Part shown: one piece after another, positions 1-11,622 of the stretch
Position numbering within the stretch: position 1 is the stretch's first letter
How the letters are laid out: the number at the start of each line of letters is the position of its first letter
Source: Persicaria tinctoria
Lineage: Eukaryota > Streptophyta > Magnoliopsida > Caryophyllales > Polygonaceae
Reading direction: 5' to 3'
DNA length: 64,000 nt
NCBI GenBank assembly: GCA_037127255.1
Contig: JBANSL010000010.1
Coordinates: forward strand, 32,981,120 to 33,045,119
Translations under genes and position numbers: made by a program
The notes under the pieces: generated by a model
Database searches by the model: none
What the model saw: the letters and a program-made list of their open reading frames with translations, nothing else
What the model was told of the DNA's origin: nothing

Positions 1-56
1 CTCTCTAGTTCTTTCTACTCGGACCACATCTTCGACACCAATCTCTGATCGTAACA
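1..56 (+). repeat. 3' end of a truncated LTR
   Basis: The bases up to position 56 end in CA and are followed three bases later by a plant retrotransposon primer-binding site. This is the expected right edge of a 5' LTR whose remainder lies outside the window. The LTR start cannot be seen, so its length and family are open. Confidence 0.6.
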
Positions 57-58
57 AT

Positions 59-70
59 TGGTATCAGAGC
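59..70 (+). other. Primer-binding site, initiator tRNA-Met
   Basis: TGGTATCAGAGC is the canonical plant LTR-retrotransposon primer-binding site, complementary to the 3' end of initiator tRNA-Met. It sits just after an LTR edge and before a gag reading frame, which fixes the element orientation as plus. Confidence 0.85.
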
Positions 71-132
71 TCGTCGATCTCCGACCTGTTTCGAGAATCG
101 CTGATTGAAAGCAACCGCAACCAAGCCGAGCC

Positions 133-759
133 ATGGAGCTTCTTGAAGAGTTCAACAATCTCAACCAAGGGGATAGCCTTGAGGAGTACAATGAGCGGTT
201 TGGGGAACTCCGATTATGGTTGTTGTCCATCAATCCATTTCTTTCGGAATCTTATTTCATTTGGTGCTACATCAAAGGGCTGAAATTGAAGATCAAATCC
301 CTAGTACAATTGGGGAGGCCGAAGGAATCGGAGGAGGCCATGAAATTGGCTGTGCTCCACAACAAATCCGCAACTCAAGAAATGGCACAACAGCCGAATC
401 CGAAGCCAAAGTCATCGATTTCCACTCTGATGGAAACGGAATCAACGTCGACGGCAATCGATGTTCTTGGAGAGGGGCAAACGGTTCAAGAGAGTTCCGA
501 CCGGGAGCTCGAGGTGCTTGCGAATGGTGTTCTTGGGGATTTGGAGTCTGAACTAGCCGAAGAAGAGGCGACATTGTTAACACAGGTCCAAGAAATCACT
601 GCATTAAGCTGGTTGAATTTCGAAAAGATTTCGGTTGAGAATGAGTCTTCAAGTGCAGAAGGGTTTCAGAAACCTTCAATCCCGGAGAGCAAAAAGGGCC
701 TCGAAGAGCCCCCAGTCATAACCGAGAGTTCTGAGGTAAATCTCAACCAACTCCAATAG
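133..759 (+). pseudogene. gag: Retrotransposon gag remnant, probably Ty3/gypsy
   Basis: Gag would form the cytoplasmic particle that packages retrotransposon RNA. The ATG at 133 has a good plant context (gccATGG). Residues 1-80 match the plant Retrotrans_gag pattern: a QGDSLEEYNERFGEL helix, an FIWCYIKGLK segment, then a KESEEAMKLA helix. After about residue 90 the protein is a Ser/Glu-rich tail. The usual first ~100 residues of gag are missing and no CCHC knuckle, protease or polymerase follows before the stop at 757-759, so this is an internally deleted 5' fragment. Family assignment rests on the gag pattern only. Confidence 0.6.
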
Positions 760-1024
760 CCCATACATGACAAAATGAAATACCAAAACATAAGTGATGA
801 CATGGTGAATAGGCACAGAAGCAGGAATGAAAATCAGGGTATGCTAAAATCGCCTTGTACAATGAACAAATTTTTAAGAGTTATTAATATCATAGGTATA
901 CTACATATATACACACCTAGAAAAAAAACTAATAAAGAGAAAAATAAAAACCTATGGACATGAGTTTTACTTATATAAAATTATTTTATAAAAAAACATA
1001 TGTACAAATGAGCGAGCACTAAAT
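760..1024. other. AT-rich spacer, no gene seen
   Basis: There is no supported gene. The retroelement sequence fades out here; the only open frame (775-963) is short and has no recognisable motif. Confidence 0.5.
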
Positions 1025-1041
1025 TAATGTCATTAGTATCA

Positions 1042-1195
1042 GGAAATTGCGTGGCTGATCGGGTTGTACACCTTACCCACGCATATAATGATCCCAATTT
1101 ACATAGTGATACTGGTCTTTCCGACCTCATCCAAAAATTAAGGATGCCATCGAATAGCGATGAGTTCGCATGCGAATTATTACCCAATAAAAAAA
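1042..1195 (+). pseudogene. LINE 3' scrap: RNase H C-terminus plus tail
   Basis: Translation from 1042 gives GNCVADRVVHLTHAYND and then DTGLSDLIQK. This matches the C-terminal VADxVAHL...LxDLIRxD block of the RNase H domain in the other LINEs here. It is followed by CGAATTATTACCCAAT and an A-run at 1187-1195, the same tail type found on the larger LINEs. The copy is severely 5'-truncated. A possible imperfect target duplication is AATGTCATTA near 1026 and AATGACATTA near 1196. Confidence 0.65.
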
Positions 1196-1207
1196 AATGA
1201 CATTACG

Positions 1208-2081
1208 AACTCAATCAATTGCAAAAATAAATTTATCTATTTCTACTTCAACTATAAATTTCAATGAATTACATAAATCAATTGCAAAGATTCATCCATT
1301 TCATTATCAGGCTCGAAATTACATTCACATGGGGTGAGAGAGATTTGTGACTTGTGAGCGATGAGCTGTCTGTGGTGACAAACAAACTAATGAAGGAAAA
1401 ATAAAAATCCATGCATAGTAGGTGGGAATTGAACCTTGGCAGATCACAATACACCAATTTTAGACTTTTAGAATAAACCAACTAAATAAGCTACCCCAAC
1501 TTTGTGATACATATTACTTCTTATTACTTAAGTTTTGAATTTTTGGGGTGGGCTGCAGCAAAGCGCCGCCAAAGCCTAGTCCGCCCTTGGATTTATGCCT
1601 GATGGTGATGCTCTAACCCATTGACTTAAACTTTTGTATTAAAAATGTAGATTCCCACCTTTTGTGTTAGAAATCTACACACTTATTAAGAAAACAGACA
1701 AAAATACGCTTATACTCATAATTATTACTTTATAAAAAACTATAACTAACAACTATCCAATCATTATAAGGTCAATTCCGTAAAGTGGATGACAAAATAC
1801 GTAAAATGACAAGTTTTTCTTAACAATATTTACTTCATAAAACGACATATGTTTTAATTAGTGGAGGGAGTATCTTACTCGAACAATCGAACTCAATTTG
1901 AATCCGACGTGTTTGATCAAACTCAAATGACTCTAAAATTCAATTTTAAGGCTAATTTGTACAAATTAAGGTCACTCTAAAATTAAAAGTCTTGATTAAA
2001 AGGCTTAATGTAAAATATAACTCATAGCTAGTTTTATATTACTTGTATATTATATATTGTTTAGAAAAAATGATCTTATTA
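1208..2081. other. AT-rich spacer
   Basis: No gene, RNA gene or clear repeat boundary was found. The frame at 1278-1481 (minus) has no recognisable motif. Confidence 0.5.
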
Positions 2082-2089
2082 TAAATTAA

Positions 2090-3198
2090 GGTTGTGTTTT
2101 CTTGTTGATCGAGAGATTTTTAAGGGGTGAAGGTTATTTTTAGGGGTGGAAAGGACAAAGATTATTTTATGAGATGGAAAGAGTGGGGATTGTTTTGGAA
2201 AAATATCTAGTATGATGTTTGAGTGATTGGGGATTATTTATTGATGTTATGTGGTGAAATACCACTTTTATCCTCTACCATGAAAATAGAAGCTAACCCA
2301 CCCCCTACACAACCAGTGAGGATTTTCTACTCCCTTCCCTACAACACTAAATTAATTTAACATTTATTTAATTTAAAAAAAAATAAAAAATATATTTATA
2401 ATCCTAACATTTATTTTTATATATTTATAAAATTTTATTTTGAAAAATCATGTTTTAAATTTTTTAATAATTATATTTGTAAAATATTGCTTTTTAAATT
2501 TTAAAAATTTAAAACTAGGATTTTTTAAAATTAAATTTTATAAATATATAAAAATAGATGTTAGAATATAAATATATTTTTTTAAGATTAAATAAATATT
2601 AAAATAAATTAATGTTGTAGGGAGGTGAGTAGGGAAAGTGGAGTAGAAGATCTCCGACCTCTCCTGCACAACAGACCCATTGAAGCACAACAACACCACC
2701 AAATGTTGAAGGCCGAAGCATTGCTCAGAGGAAGCCGACAACATCGAAGCAGACCCGTTGAGATCCGGAGTGACAACAACACTGCCGGCGTTGCCCCCGG
2801 TGCGGATCCAAGCCCCATCCTTGGCGCGTTGAGCTCGACCACTGGTCGTCGGTGTTTGGAGGAAGACTGGTGGTGCTGGTGGTTGTCGTTGGTCGCCTGT
2901 GAATAGCAACATTCGCCCTCCTCTCGCTCAGGACCTTCAATCGTGGCCATGAATTCCAGGTCTAGGAAAGGCCCTCGATCGCTTCCAGCTCCACGAAGTC
3001 CATTGTTGGGGAGGGGATACAAATCTCTTACACCCCCTCCACCTTGTGTCTACTGGGTGGGAAAATTTAAGTACCTCCACCCCTTTCACCCCCAAATTTG
3101 CACCATATCTTCACCGGTCCATGCATCCCCTCGCCAAACGGCCCTTCATCTTTCACCCCACCTCTTCCACCCCTTAAAATTTGATATAAAATAGACCC
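2090..3198. mobile_element. Non-autonomous inverted-repeat DNA element with 8-bp duplication
   Basis: The element starts GGTTGTGTTTT and ends AAAATAGACCC, so the ends are imperfectly inverted; both contain a TTTTAAGGGGTG(G)AAG block about 30 bases in, in opposite orientation. It is flanked by the perfect 8-bp duplication TAAATTAA (2082-2089 and 3199-3206). An 8-bp duplication points to a hAT-like origin; a TAA duplication with GGG-type ends could instead mean PIF/Harbinger. A second, longer inverted repeat lies inside, followed by a GC-rich block of about 350 bp (2650-3000) unlike the rest. There is no transposase frame. Confidence 0.7.
2330..2650. repeat. Internal AT-rich hairpin
   Basis: The arm at about 2330-2455 is matched in reverse complement by about 2513-2645, including CCCTACAACA against TGTTGTAGGG and long shared blocks of TATATTTATAAA type. 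The two arms enclose about 60 bp and would form one long stem. Confidence 0.75.
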
Positions 3199-3206
3199 TA
3201 AATTAA

Positions 3207-4654
3207 TCAAATGTATTTAAAAATAAAGGGGTAAGTGGGTAACATAGCGTTATAAATCTTTTCCTAAAATAAAAATAGTTATGATTGATTCTTTAATTAA
3301 AAGCAAATCTAGTTTCATTGAGTATGTGACTTCGTGAAATTTTATAACATGTTTATCTAACTTGTGAAAAATGTCTTATATAAAATTTTATTTAAATACG
3401 TGTGCTAAACTTAATTTTGACGGTTCTAAATTACCATATAGTAAAGCAACATATAGATTTGTCATTTGTAATAACAATGCCTCTATATATACCGACCTTA
3501 GGGGGAAGTAACTGTGGCTACCAGTTAGTAGTTTTTGCGAAGTCTCTAGGGCTCCGAAAAGGTGTTTTGAAGGCTAAGAAATTGTGAATTAATTCCCAAC
3601 CGGTGAGGGAGAGAACATACGTGTTATTAAATCCATTTTAGGAGACCGGAAGTGTCCAGGGACCATTTAACTATTACAATCAGATATTAGGGCGGAGTTT
3701 TTGACTTTCTCTAACACTTCAATCCATCATTTTTTAAGGGAAGTTAATTTATGGTTAATAGGTTTGTTTAGCTTACCTACAATGTCTTTGCCGACTGAGA
3801 GTTTAAAGAAGATTCAGATCTGCGAATTCTCATCCTTCGGGATTCTTTAGGACGAACCACTACTTGGAATCGATAGTCGTTATTCTAATTAGTTTTTTTT
3901 AATAACATAAAAAAAAAGTCATGGCATGGATCTGAAGTAACTATTTTTTCTAGTCACTGATCTAAATTAAGTATTTTTTAAACACATGTGAAAAACACTT
4001 CTTGACATGATTAATTAATTGCACTTGAAGAAAGAAATTGACTTGCTAAAATTCCCTTTTTTTTTCCTTTCAGAAATACTAAATTAAACCATGTTAACAT
4101 ACTATTTTAAAAGGAAATTTATTTAAATATTTTTTTTCATAAAAATGGCGTAACTAACAGTACCGGATTCGCAATTAATAGGAACGGGGTTACGTTGTTT
4201 TGTTTCAACTTTAGATCGAGTATAGACTGTACGAAAGTGGGTAGGGGTTGATGGACTGTCATTAATTAAGGGTTACTTATCTTACCTGTATGTAATTAAT
4301 ATATACAAATACTATATGTTATCATTTTTTCTAATAAGTGACACATATATTATGCCTACCAATCTTATCATAGCACGTCATTGGTGAATTAATAATAATA
4401 TTTCTTAACCATTAATCAACCATCTATTATTAGTTGACTATCTACCTAAGCTATTACTATCAATTTATTAAAACGTTTTTCTTCCAATATATATCATGAT
4501 ATAATTCAGGGAACACTAAAACAAATTAAATAACTCAAAATTTGGTTGGATGAGAAGAAAATACCATAAACGTTACAAAGCAACAGATCCAAAAAAAAAA
4601 AAAAAAACCTTTACAAAGTATACAATAAGATCAACCCAAATTAACTTTTTTTTT
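3207..4654. other. AT-rich intergenic sequence
   Basis: No supported gene or element was found. The frame at 3402-3587 has no recognisable motif. ATCAACCCAA occurs twice, near 4631 and 4660, next to T-runs. Confidence 0.5.
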
Positions 4655-4715
4655 AATTCATCAACCCAATTTTTTTTTTTTTTTTGAATAGGTAAGAGTT
4701 CGGTTGGCGAAACAC

Positions 4716-7700
4716 CTAACCGATTGCATCCCGACGGATGAGATCAATAAGATCATTATGTAACAACAAGGCCGCCCCATTAACAAGACGGCCAAGGTGT
4801 GCAACCTTGTCAGCCGACCTGTTACCCTCACGGGGCACATGCGAAAAAATCACATTTTCGAAATCTGTAAATTGTCTCTTAATGTCTCCCATAACTAATT
4901 CAATTTCCCATGGACAGCTCTGATTTGTTTTTAGGCTATCAATAACAATTTTGGAGTCACCTTCTATAATGACGTTTCTACGTTGTATTTGTCTTATTGC
5001 GTGGAGACCCAACTGCAGGGCCATAGTTTCTGCCATCGGTGGGGACTGGTCTCCTAGTTTCTTTGCACCTACCGATATCATTTTTCCTTCATGGTCCCTG
5101 ATAATGAACCCTGTTGTAGATTGTCCCGTTCTATCAGTTTCCCCATCGAAATTCATTTTAAGAAATCCATATTCCGGTTTACGCCATCTAACATTCTTTC
5201 TACTTATTTTCCTCTTCTGATGTGACACAGTGTTTGTTTTTGTAGTGGTTATGTCATCCCCCTCCGACCAACCCTTTTTCCATTGTTCTTTTATGTTGCG
5301 GACAAATTGTTGCATCTCCCGAAAGTCTGGTTTTTTGCTCCTTTCAAAAGCCAGTTGGTTTCTAAAAAACCATAACGTCCACCATCTTACTGCTATCTCT
5401 TCCTTTTGTTCCTTGGACGTGTGTGACCCTAGGTGGTATTGATTTTCCACACCACCTAGTGTTACTGCCCTGGTTCATTATTGTTGTGGTAATGCTAACC
5501 CATTATTACGAGCAAACGGGCATTCTATAAATAAGTGTTGCTCATCCTCCTCCCCGGCGTCACATAATACACAATGGTTTGGTATTGGGGTTCCTCTTTT
5601 GGCCAGTCTATCTTTTGTTGGTAAACCATTCTGGGCTATTTTCCACAAGAAATTTTTAATTTTTGGCAGTGTGTCCACCTTCCAAATCCAATAATTTGGA
5701 TCGTCCATAAAGGAGTCCACATTTGATATCAAATTGACTGCACTTGACGTCGTAAACCATCCTTTTTTGTCAGGCCACCAGTAAAGTCTATCTGGCATTA
5801 GTTTTGTCGGTAATGGGTAGTCCATTATTTTTTGGACCAATTTATGGTCTATGGTGTCCGAGAGTTTGCCTCTATCCCACTGCCCATTCGAAATGAATTC
5901 ACTAACAATTACTTTTTCGTTTAGGATATGTGGCCTTCCAGTGATTTGCTCTAATGTCATGTTGTTGACCCACCTGTCTGTCCAGAAGTTAACAGTTGCG
6001 CCATCACCTATTGACCATATCAATCCAGTTTTGAACTTTGGAATTAGTGATGCAGCATTTCTCCATTGCCATGACGCATTTTTAGTTTGTTCATAGTTCA
6101 ATATATCAGAATTTTTGAGATACTTATGTTTTATTATTTGTACCCATATGTTATGTGGTTCTGCAAGTGTTTTCCATAGTAATTTCATCTGTAACGCTTC
6201 ATTCATAGTTTGAGACTTTCTTATTCCCAGGCCTCCTTTATTCTTTGGTTTACATATTCTATCCCAACTAATTAGAGGTCTATACTGAAGATCTTTATTC
6301 CAAAAAAAAAGAACGATTTACTTGGTCTAGAGTTTTATGAATCGATGCTGGCAACATGAAACTTTGCATTGCAAATAGAGGTTTGGACGCTAAATTAGCG
6401 TTGATTAGAATGGCTCTTCCCTGTTGCGAGATAAAGTTGGCTTTCCATTTAGTTAACTGGTTCTTTGTCTTTAATACAATTTCCTCAAAAGTGGTTTTGT
6501 TTACTTTCCCGCTTATAATTTGGCAGCCTAGATATTTCTCCATTGCCCTTGTATGGGGGGCTTAAAGGGAGTTCTGCAATAGCTGTATTCTGTTTCCTGG
6601 AACTCCTTTAGTGGTTTGGAAAGATGATTTATGGAAGTTAACTTTCTGACCCGATAGCTGGCAATACTCATCTATGATTTCTTTGATCTTTAGGCTTGCT
6701 TCTAGAGAAGCTTTTGAGAGTATAATTATGTCGTCCGCAAAAGCTAAGAAAGGAATCGAGGGGCTTCCTTTTCCGAATCTAAAACCGATTTTACTCGCTG
6801 GCTGAAGCGATTCCTGGTGTAGCCGTCTACTCAGTATTTCTACCCCTAGTATAAATAGGTATGAGGAGATAGGATCTCCTTGCCGAATTCCTCTAGATGG
6901 GCAGAACACCTGAGTCGGAGAATTATTGACAAGGATAGAGAAGGAGGCTGTAGAGCCACATTCCTTATCCAATTGATGAATTTTGGATGGAAACCAAATC
7001 TCTTCATTACTTCTCAGGAAAAATCCCAATTTACCATATCATATGCCTTTTCCATATCCAATTTTATTGCCATCCATCCTTCCGATCCCAACCTAGTCTT
7101 GAAAGAATGGAAAATTTCATGGGAAATCAGCACATTGTCCTGAATTGCTCTGTCCGATACAAAAGCTCCTTGCAGCGGGTGGATTAGTTTCCCCATTGCA
7201 CTCTTCAGCTGTTCTGTTAGGATTTTGGAAATGATTTTGTACATTGTCGAACATAAACTGATCGGCCTATAATTATTTGTTGTAGTTGGGTTATCAATTT
7301 TTGGTAGTAAGGTAATGAAAGTATGATTTACTTGCCGTAGCATTTTTCCTGATAAGAAAAAAATTTTCACAGCTCTTATCACAGACGAACCAACAATATC
7401 CCAATAGGTTTTGTAAAATTCTGCTGTGAACCCATCCGGGGCGGGCGATTTATTTTTCCCTAGGCTAAAAACCGCCCTTTTAACCTCGCTATTTCCTACC
7501 GGTTTTATTAATTCTGCATTTTCTCTGTCTGTGATGCACAGGGAGATTAGGTTCATTGTTTCGCTCCATGTTGCTTGATTTGGCCTATCCCTTTTAAACC
7601 GCTTTTCAAATTCCCTTTGTATTTCAATTTTAATGTTTTCCTCTCCCAAAATTTGTGTCCCTTCTGTTGTATTAATTGATCTGATTATTTTCCTATTTCG

Positions 7701-8768
7701 CCTACCGGACGCTATTTTATGATGAATTTATGGAAATATGATGAATTAGCGCATCTTTCCTTTTTAATAACCTTGTTTGTTTTGTCTCTAAATTGTTGTC
7801 CGTTCTTGCGCTTAAAAGGTTATGGACTTCGATTAGCTCATTCTCCACTTCCTTAAGTTGCCTGAAAATATTTCCGAAGGTTTTTTGGTTCCCTTCCTTG
7901 ATTTTTGCTTTTAAGATATTTGTCTTAAACGCCAGTTGGAACATAGTCGAGCCTCCACAACTAGCCCTCCATGCTTGTTTTACAATATTTCTCAAATCTT
8001 TTCTTTTTAGCCACATATTCTTGAATTTGAAAGGCGTCGGTTTTGGTTGATTTCCTATCTGGTGATCTACAGAGATCGGACAATGATCCGAAGTAGAGAA
8101 GGCATGGTGCATTATTCTCAAGGAAGGACACTTATCGATAATCCCCGTTTGTACAATCACTCTATCCAATCTTTCTAGAGTGGTATCTTCACCTGACTTT
8201 TTATTCCTCCACGTAAACCTGTTTCTAACAAAGGGAATGTCAATAAGCTCCCCCTTTTCTTTAATTTCTGATATCCTTCTAAAGCGTGTCGATGAGGGTT
8301 CTGCCCCCCCTGTTTATCAGTGCTTTCCGCTATTTCATTGAGATCCCCCATTAAAATACATGGAATAGTGGATCCAGCGATCATTTGACCTATTTCTTCC
8401 CAAAATTGCGGCTTATCCCTTTCTTGTGCTGGACCATAGGCCATGAAGATTTTGCATTTAAAATTTACTTCATAGTTGTTATATTCTAAGCATATAAATC
8501 TTTCCCTTGTCGTTATTACTGCAATTGATTCTTGGGTTAGGTGGTGGGCTTTCCACATAACACCTATTCCCCCGGATTTACCGCGAGCTGGGACCCAGCA
8601 AGCGGAATCAAATCCAGCATTTTGCCAAAGTTTTTCATCAGGAATATTTTCTGATTTTGTCTCCATTATAGCCATTAATTGAATATTGTTAATTTTACAG
8701 AAAGTGCTCAGTTTGGCCCAGAAATTCGGGCGGCCAAATCCTCTAACATTCCATGCTCCTAATTTCAT
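4716..8768 (-). pseudogene. LINE-1 ORF2: endonuclease-RT-zf-RVT-RNase H, broken
   Basis: ORF2 nicks target DNA and reverse-transcribes the element RNA in place. The true start is the ATG at 8768 (MKLGAWNVRGFG). The APE-type endonuclease shows METKS, GDLNEI and TSDHCPI. The reverse transcriptase shows SPAPDGF, DMEKAYD, RQGDP and the catalytic FADD (about 6730-6741). The zf-RVT finger is CVLCDAGEEDEQHLFIEC. RNase H shows NFDGE, MAETMAL, EGDSK and SADKVAH, followed by the stop at 4716. The frame changes near 8255, 7715 (with loss of about 25 codons), 7020, 6555 and 6295, and again between 5478 and 5450. Catalytic residues are still readable, but no full-length product is possible. Confidence 0.9.
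8765..8768 (-). promoter_or_regulatory. ATGA stop-start overlap before ORF2
   Basis: On the minus strand, 8768-8765 reads ATGA. TGA ends the upstream unrecognised ORF and ATG starts ORF2. Such overlaps allow termination-reinitiation translation in some eukaryotic bicistronic RNAs; its use here is inferred. Confidence 0.6.
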
Positions 8769-10030
8769 CGGCAACCTAATACATCACTTCCCCTAGTAAA
8801 GTTATGCTTCTCTAGAAAAGTAGAGAAGACAACAATTGGTAGGCACCGTGGAATAGCCTGCAAGGGTCTTTGGATTTGAAATGAGGGTATATTTTTCCTT
8901 ATAGTATAGGCAAGTGCCCCGCAGTTGATAATAGAGTTTTTGTCATTATAAATATTGTTTGGTCGAAACCTCTTACAAACAAAGTTCTTTGTCCAGTAAA
9001 GAGGTAGCCTGGCTATTCTTTGCTGTGTATTTTGATTTCTCATAAGAAGGCTTATTTGTATACCTTCATAGCTTTGTGTCCTGTTATCAATCAGCGAGCA
9101 CCATTTAGTATTTGTTTTCAACTGTAATGATGTCCTTTGGTTACGCACACACCTCGCAATAAAGAATCCATAACCTCCTTTGTTCCATTCCTTAAAATTG
9201 TTGAGTCTCTCCATCAAACAAGAGGAGGAAAAAACACATGGTAGGCAAGTGGAAAGGCATCTTACTCCCCTAAGAATTAGATAAATCATGTCTTTTTTTT
9301 CATTCAGGTTACTTACTGTAATCCATACAGACTTCACTTTCTTTATAACATTTTGTGAAATCATCCTATTCCCCCAACTAAGTAATATCTTTTCCCCAAG
9401 CCTAGTTGGAATAATTGAAGTTAGTGGTGAAGTTTGTCCTCTTAAATCTTTTCTAGTGCAAAATCTCACCGATTGTAGCCGTTTACATCTATTACTGTTG
9501 TGGTAATGTCTTCTTTCTTTCAACATAGCTAGACATATTTGCTCATGACTTTTCATGATGAAGCTTTGACTACACACAACATGATCCATCCTAAACTTTC
9601 CACTCCCCATCCATCCCAGGATATTTTTGTTTTCGCAGAAAGGATAATATTGAACCATTGGAAACACATCATGCTCAACATAATATTTACATAATCTATA
9701 ACCCCTTACAATGCTTGTTCCAACAAAGACTTGCATCGCACTACATGATCTTTTAATAAAACGAGGACTAGATATTGAAAAGCTACATACAATAGCCAGG
9801 CGCTGCATAGGCGTGAGAGAATTTGCCGGCTCTGAGATCACACCATCGAAGATGGTGCTCGCAAAAAGTTTTATTTCATGCATCCTGGCAGTTTCGACAC
9901 TCCACCAAACTGCATAACCAACATCCTGAAGAACTTGCACAAAATAAGTGGTTTGCAGTTGTTCCTGGGTCTTAGCATCCCACCACCTAAGGATACTAAG
10001 ACGCAATAGCCATGGTTGTTTACACTTCAT
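8765..10030 (-). CDS. Unrecognised 421-aa ORF between LINE-1 ORF1 and ORF2
   Basis: This is an uninterrupted frame from the ATG at 10030 to the TGA at 8765 (it is open upstream to 10054 but has no earlier ATG). I do not recognise the protein. It is basic and rich in Cys, Trp and Arg, with clusters such as CKRLQSVRFCTRK and WNKGGYGFFIARCVRNQR. I see no CCHC finger, signal peptide or convincing membrane segment. It starts 11 nt before the ORF1 stop and ends in an ATGA overlap with ORF2, so the three frames form a compact chain. Both neighbours carry frameshifts or stops; this frame has none. It could be a third LINE protein, an ORF1 extension, or an accidental open frame. Confidence 0.5.
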   Translation of the reverse strand: MKCKQPWLLRLSILRWWDAKTQEQLQTTYFVQVLQDVGYAVWWSVETARMHEIKLFASTIFDGVISEPANSLTPMQRLAIVCSFSISSPRFIKRSCSAMQVFVGTSIVRGYRLCKYYVEHDVFPMVQYYPFCENKNILGWMGSGKFRMDHVVCSQSFIMKSHEQICLAMLKERRHYHNSNRCKRLQSVRFCTRKDLRGQTSPLTSIIPTRLGEKILLSWGNRMISQNVIKKVKSVWITVSNLNEKKDMIYLILRGVRCLSTCLPCVFSSSCLMERLNNFKEWNKGGYGFFIARCVRNQRTSLQLKTNTKWCSLIDNRTQSYEGIQISLLMRNQNTQQRIARLPLYWTKNFVCKRFRPNNIYNDKNSIINCGALAYTIRKNIPSFQIQRPLQAIPRCLPIVVFSTFLEKHNFTRGSDVLGCR

Positions 10031-11622
10031 TTCTAGCCCTCTTACTGCCTCCACCCATCAGCTTAGAGCAGGCAGTCTCACCTTCCTCAATCCCGAGCTT
10101 CCGCTTGCCCGACTCGGACTTGACTGATCCCTCCTTACCCTGCTGCTCAAACCTCTAATCCACAAGGGAAGCAGAGGGAACAACAAGGGCATTGAGAGAA
10201 CTAGGTAGGAGAGTAGCAGGATCAAAGAGATTTGGTAAATCAAATTCAGTAGAAGTTGGAATGTTACCCAGAAGGCGCTCAAAATCTTCCTGAGTGAAGT
10301 CTGCAGGAATGCCGCTCGGTACCATTCCACTTTCATTATCTCCATCCACATCAATCATTTCTTCGTCGTCGGCTTCGTAATACTCGGGATCTTGGAAATC
10401 GGCCACAATTGCATTTGGATTTGCATCATCTGGGTGCTCAGTAACAGGGGCTTCCTCTTCATTTTCCTAGAGATCACCAACCGCTTCAAACTCTTCTATC
10501 TCAGGGACTGGTGGAAGTGGTTCCACTATCACAGATTCTGTGAAAGATGTAGGAGTGCCCTCCCCCTCAGTTGAGTCGGATTCATCCGAGGATGAATCAG
10601 AGCTCAGGTCAACATTCTTACCAAAGGATTCCCACATCTCTTCCTTGGAGTGACCGAAAGAAGGAGGAGGAGGCTTCTCTTTTCTTGCTACATGAACCCA
10701 TTCACCACCTTCATTGGACTGCCCATTTGTGTTGCCCGACGCGGGGATGTCCTCAGGACCAGGTCCCATGACTCCATTGCCACCAACATTGCATACCCTT
10801 CTTCCTGGACAATCCTCAAACATATGCTCCTCACTTCCACAACTCCCACACCCTTGTGGGAAATCCTCAAACCATACTGGATACGACTCCATCTCCCAAC
10901 TCATTTGGCATAAGGACCCTCTTGGTGGGAATTTTAGTAAGATCGGCACTTACACAAACTCTGGGATATCGGAGTCTAGCTCCATTCGGATTGAAAGCTG
11001 CAACCCTGATCACATCCCCGGTTTTGTTTCTCTCTACAATAGCTTTGAGAAGAGAATCACTAACATACTTAATTGGCAGCCCTGGGAATCGTATCCACAT
11101 ATCCAGTTTGGATACCGATTCAGAGAAAGGATTAAAATCCTGGCGCCATGGTCTAAACAACCGGAGCTGTCCAAACACATGGAAAGGTCTCCCTTCCCAA
11201 GCCTTGTCTCGATCCTCCTTCACATCAAACTTGAGCTCAAACCAGTTATTGGCGAGAGGGAACAATTGGAAGCCTGCTGAGAGGAACTTCCATTCCACCT
11301 TAATCTTTCGCCTGATCTCTTTGGCCTCGATCGGTTTCCCAATGACCGTAGCAAACAGAGAAGTGTTGTTGAGTGTGGAGATGTTCGCTTGAACATCCGC
11401 CTGGATCTCCCTTAGCATCTGCTCATCAATCTTTGCTCTTCTCAACTGTTTCTCAAGCTTTTTTTGTGAGACTGTTGATCTCCCACCCGAATGAATCGAG
11501 GTTTCATCCAAGTCAGAGTCGCCAGTCAGGTTTTGGATACCCTTTCGGGTGTTTTTTTGGGGAGGACCGAAGGATTCGGCCTCCATTGGTTTCTTTCCTT
11601 TCGCCGACGAGGACGCCGCCAT
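10020..11622 (-). pseudogene. LINE-1 ORF1: DUF4283 and CCHC gag-like protein, broken
   Basis: ORF1 proteins of plant LINEs bind element RNA. The start chosen is the ATG at 11622 (MAASSSAKGKKP). Then come a coiled-coil-like Lys/Glu stretch, a DUF4283 domain (FWFELKFDVKEDR-type, here NNWFELKF, then WEGRPFHVFGQLRLFRPW), and PNGARLRYPRVCVSADLTK. A 1-nt frameshift near 10893 leads into VWFEDFPQGCGSCGSEEHMFEDC, which carries a CX2CX4HX4C knuckle. The acidic tail is cut by in-frame TAG codons at 10467-10469 and 10155-10157 and ends SKRARNEV at the TAA at 10020-10022. The total span of 1603 nt fits one lost or gained base. Confidence 0.85.

Noticed and set aside
59..70. tRNA-Met-like sequence
   Set aside because: Only 12 bases match; it is a primer-binding site next to an LTR, as at 27062 and 29165, not a tRNA gene.
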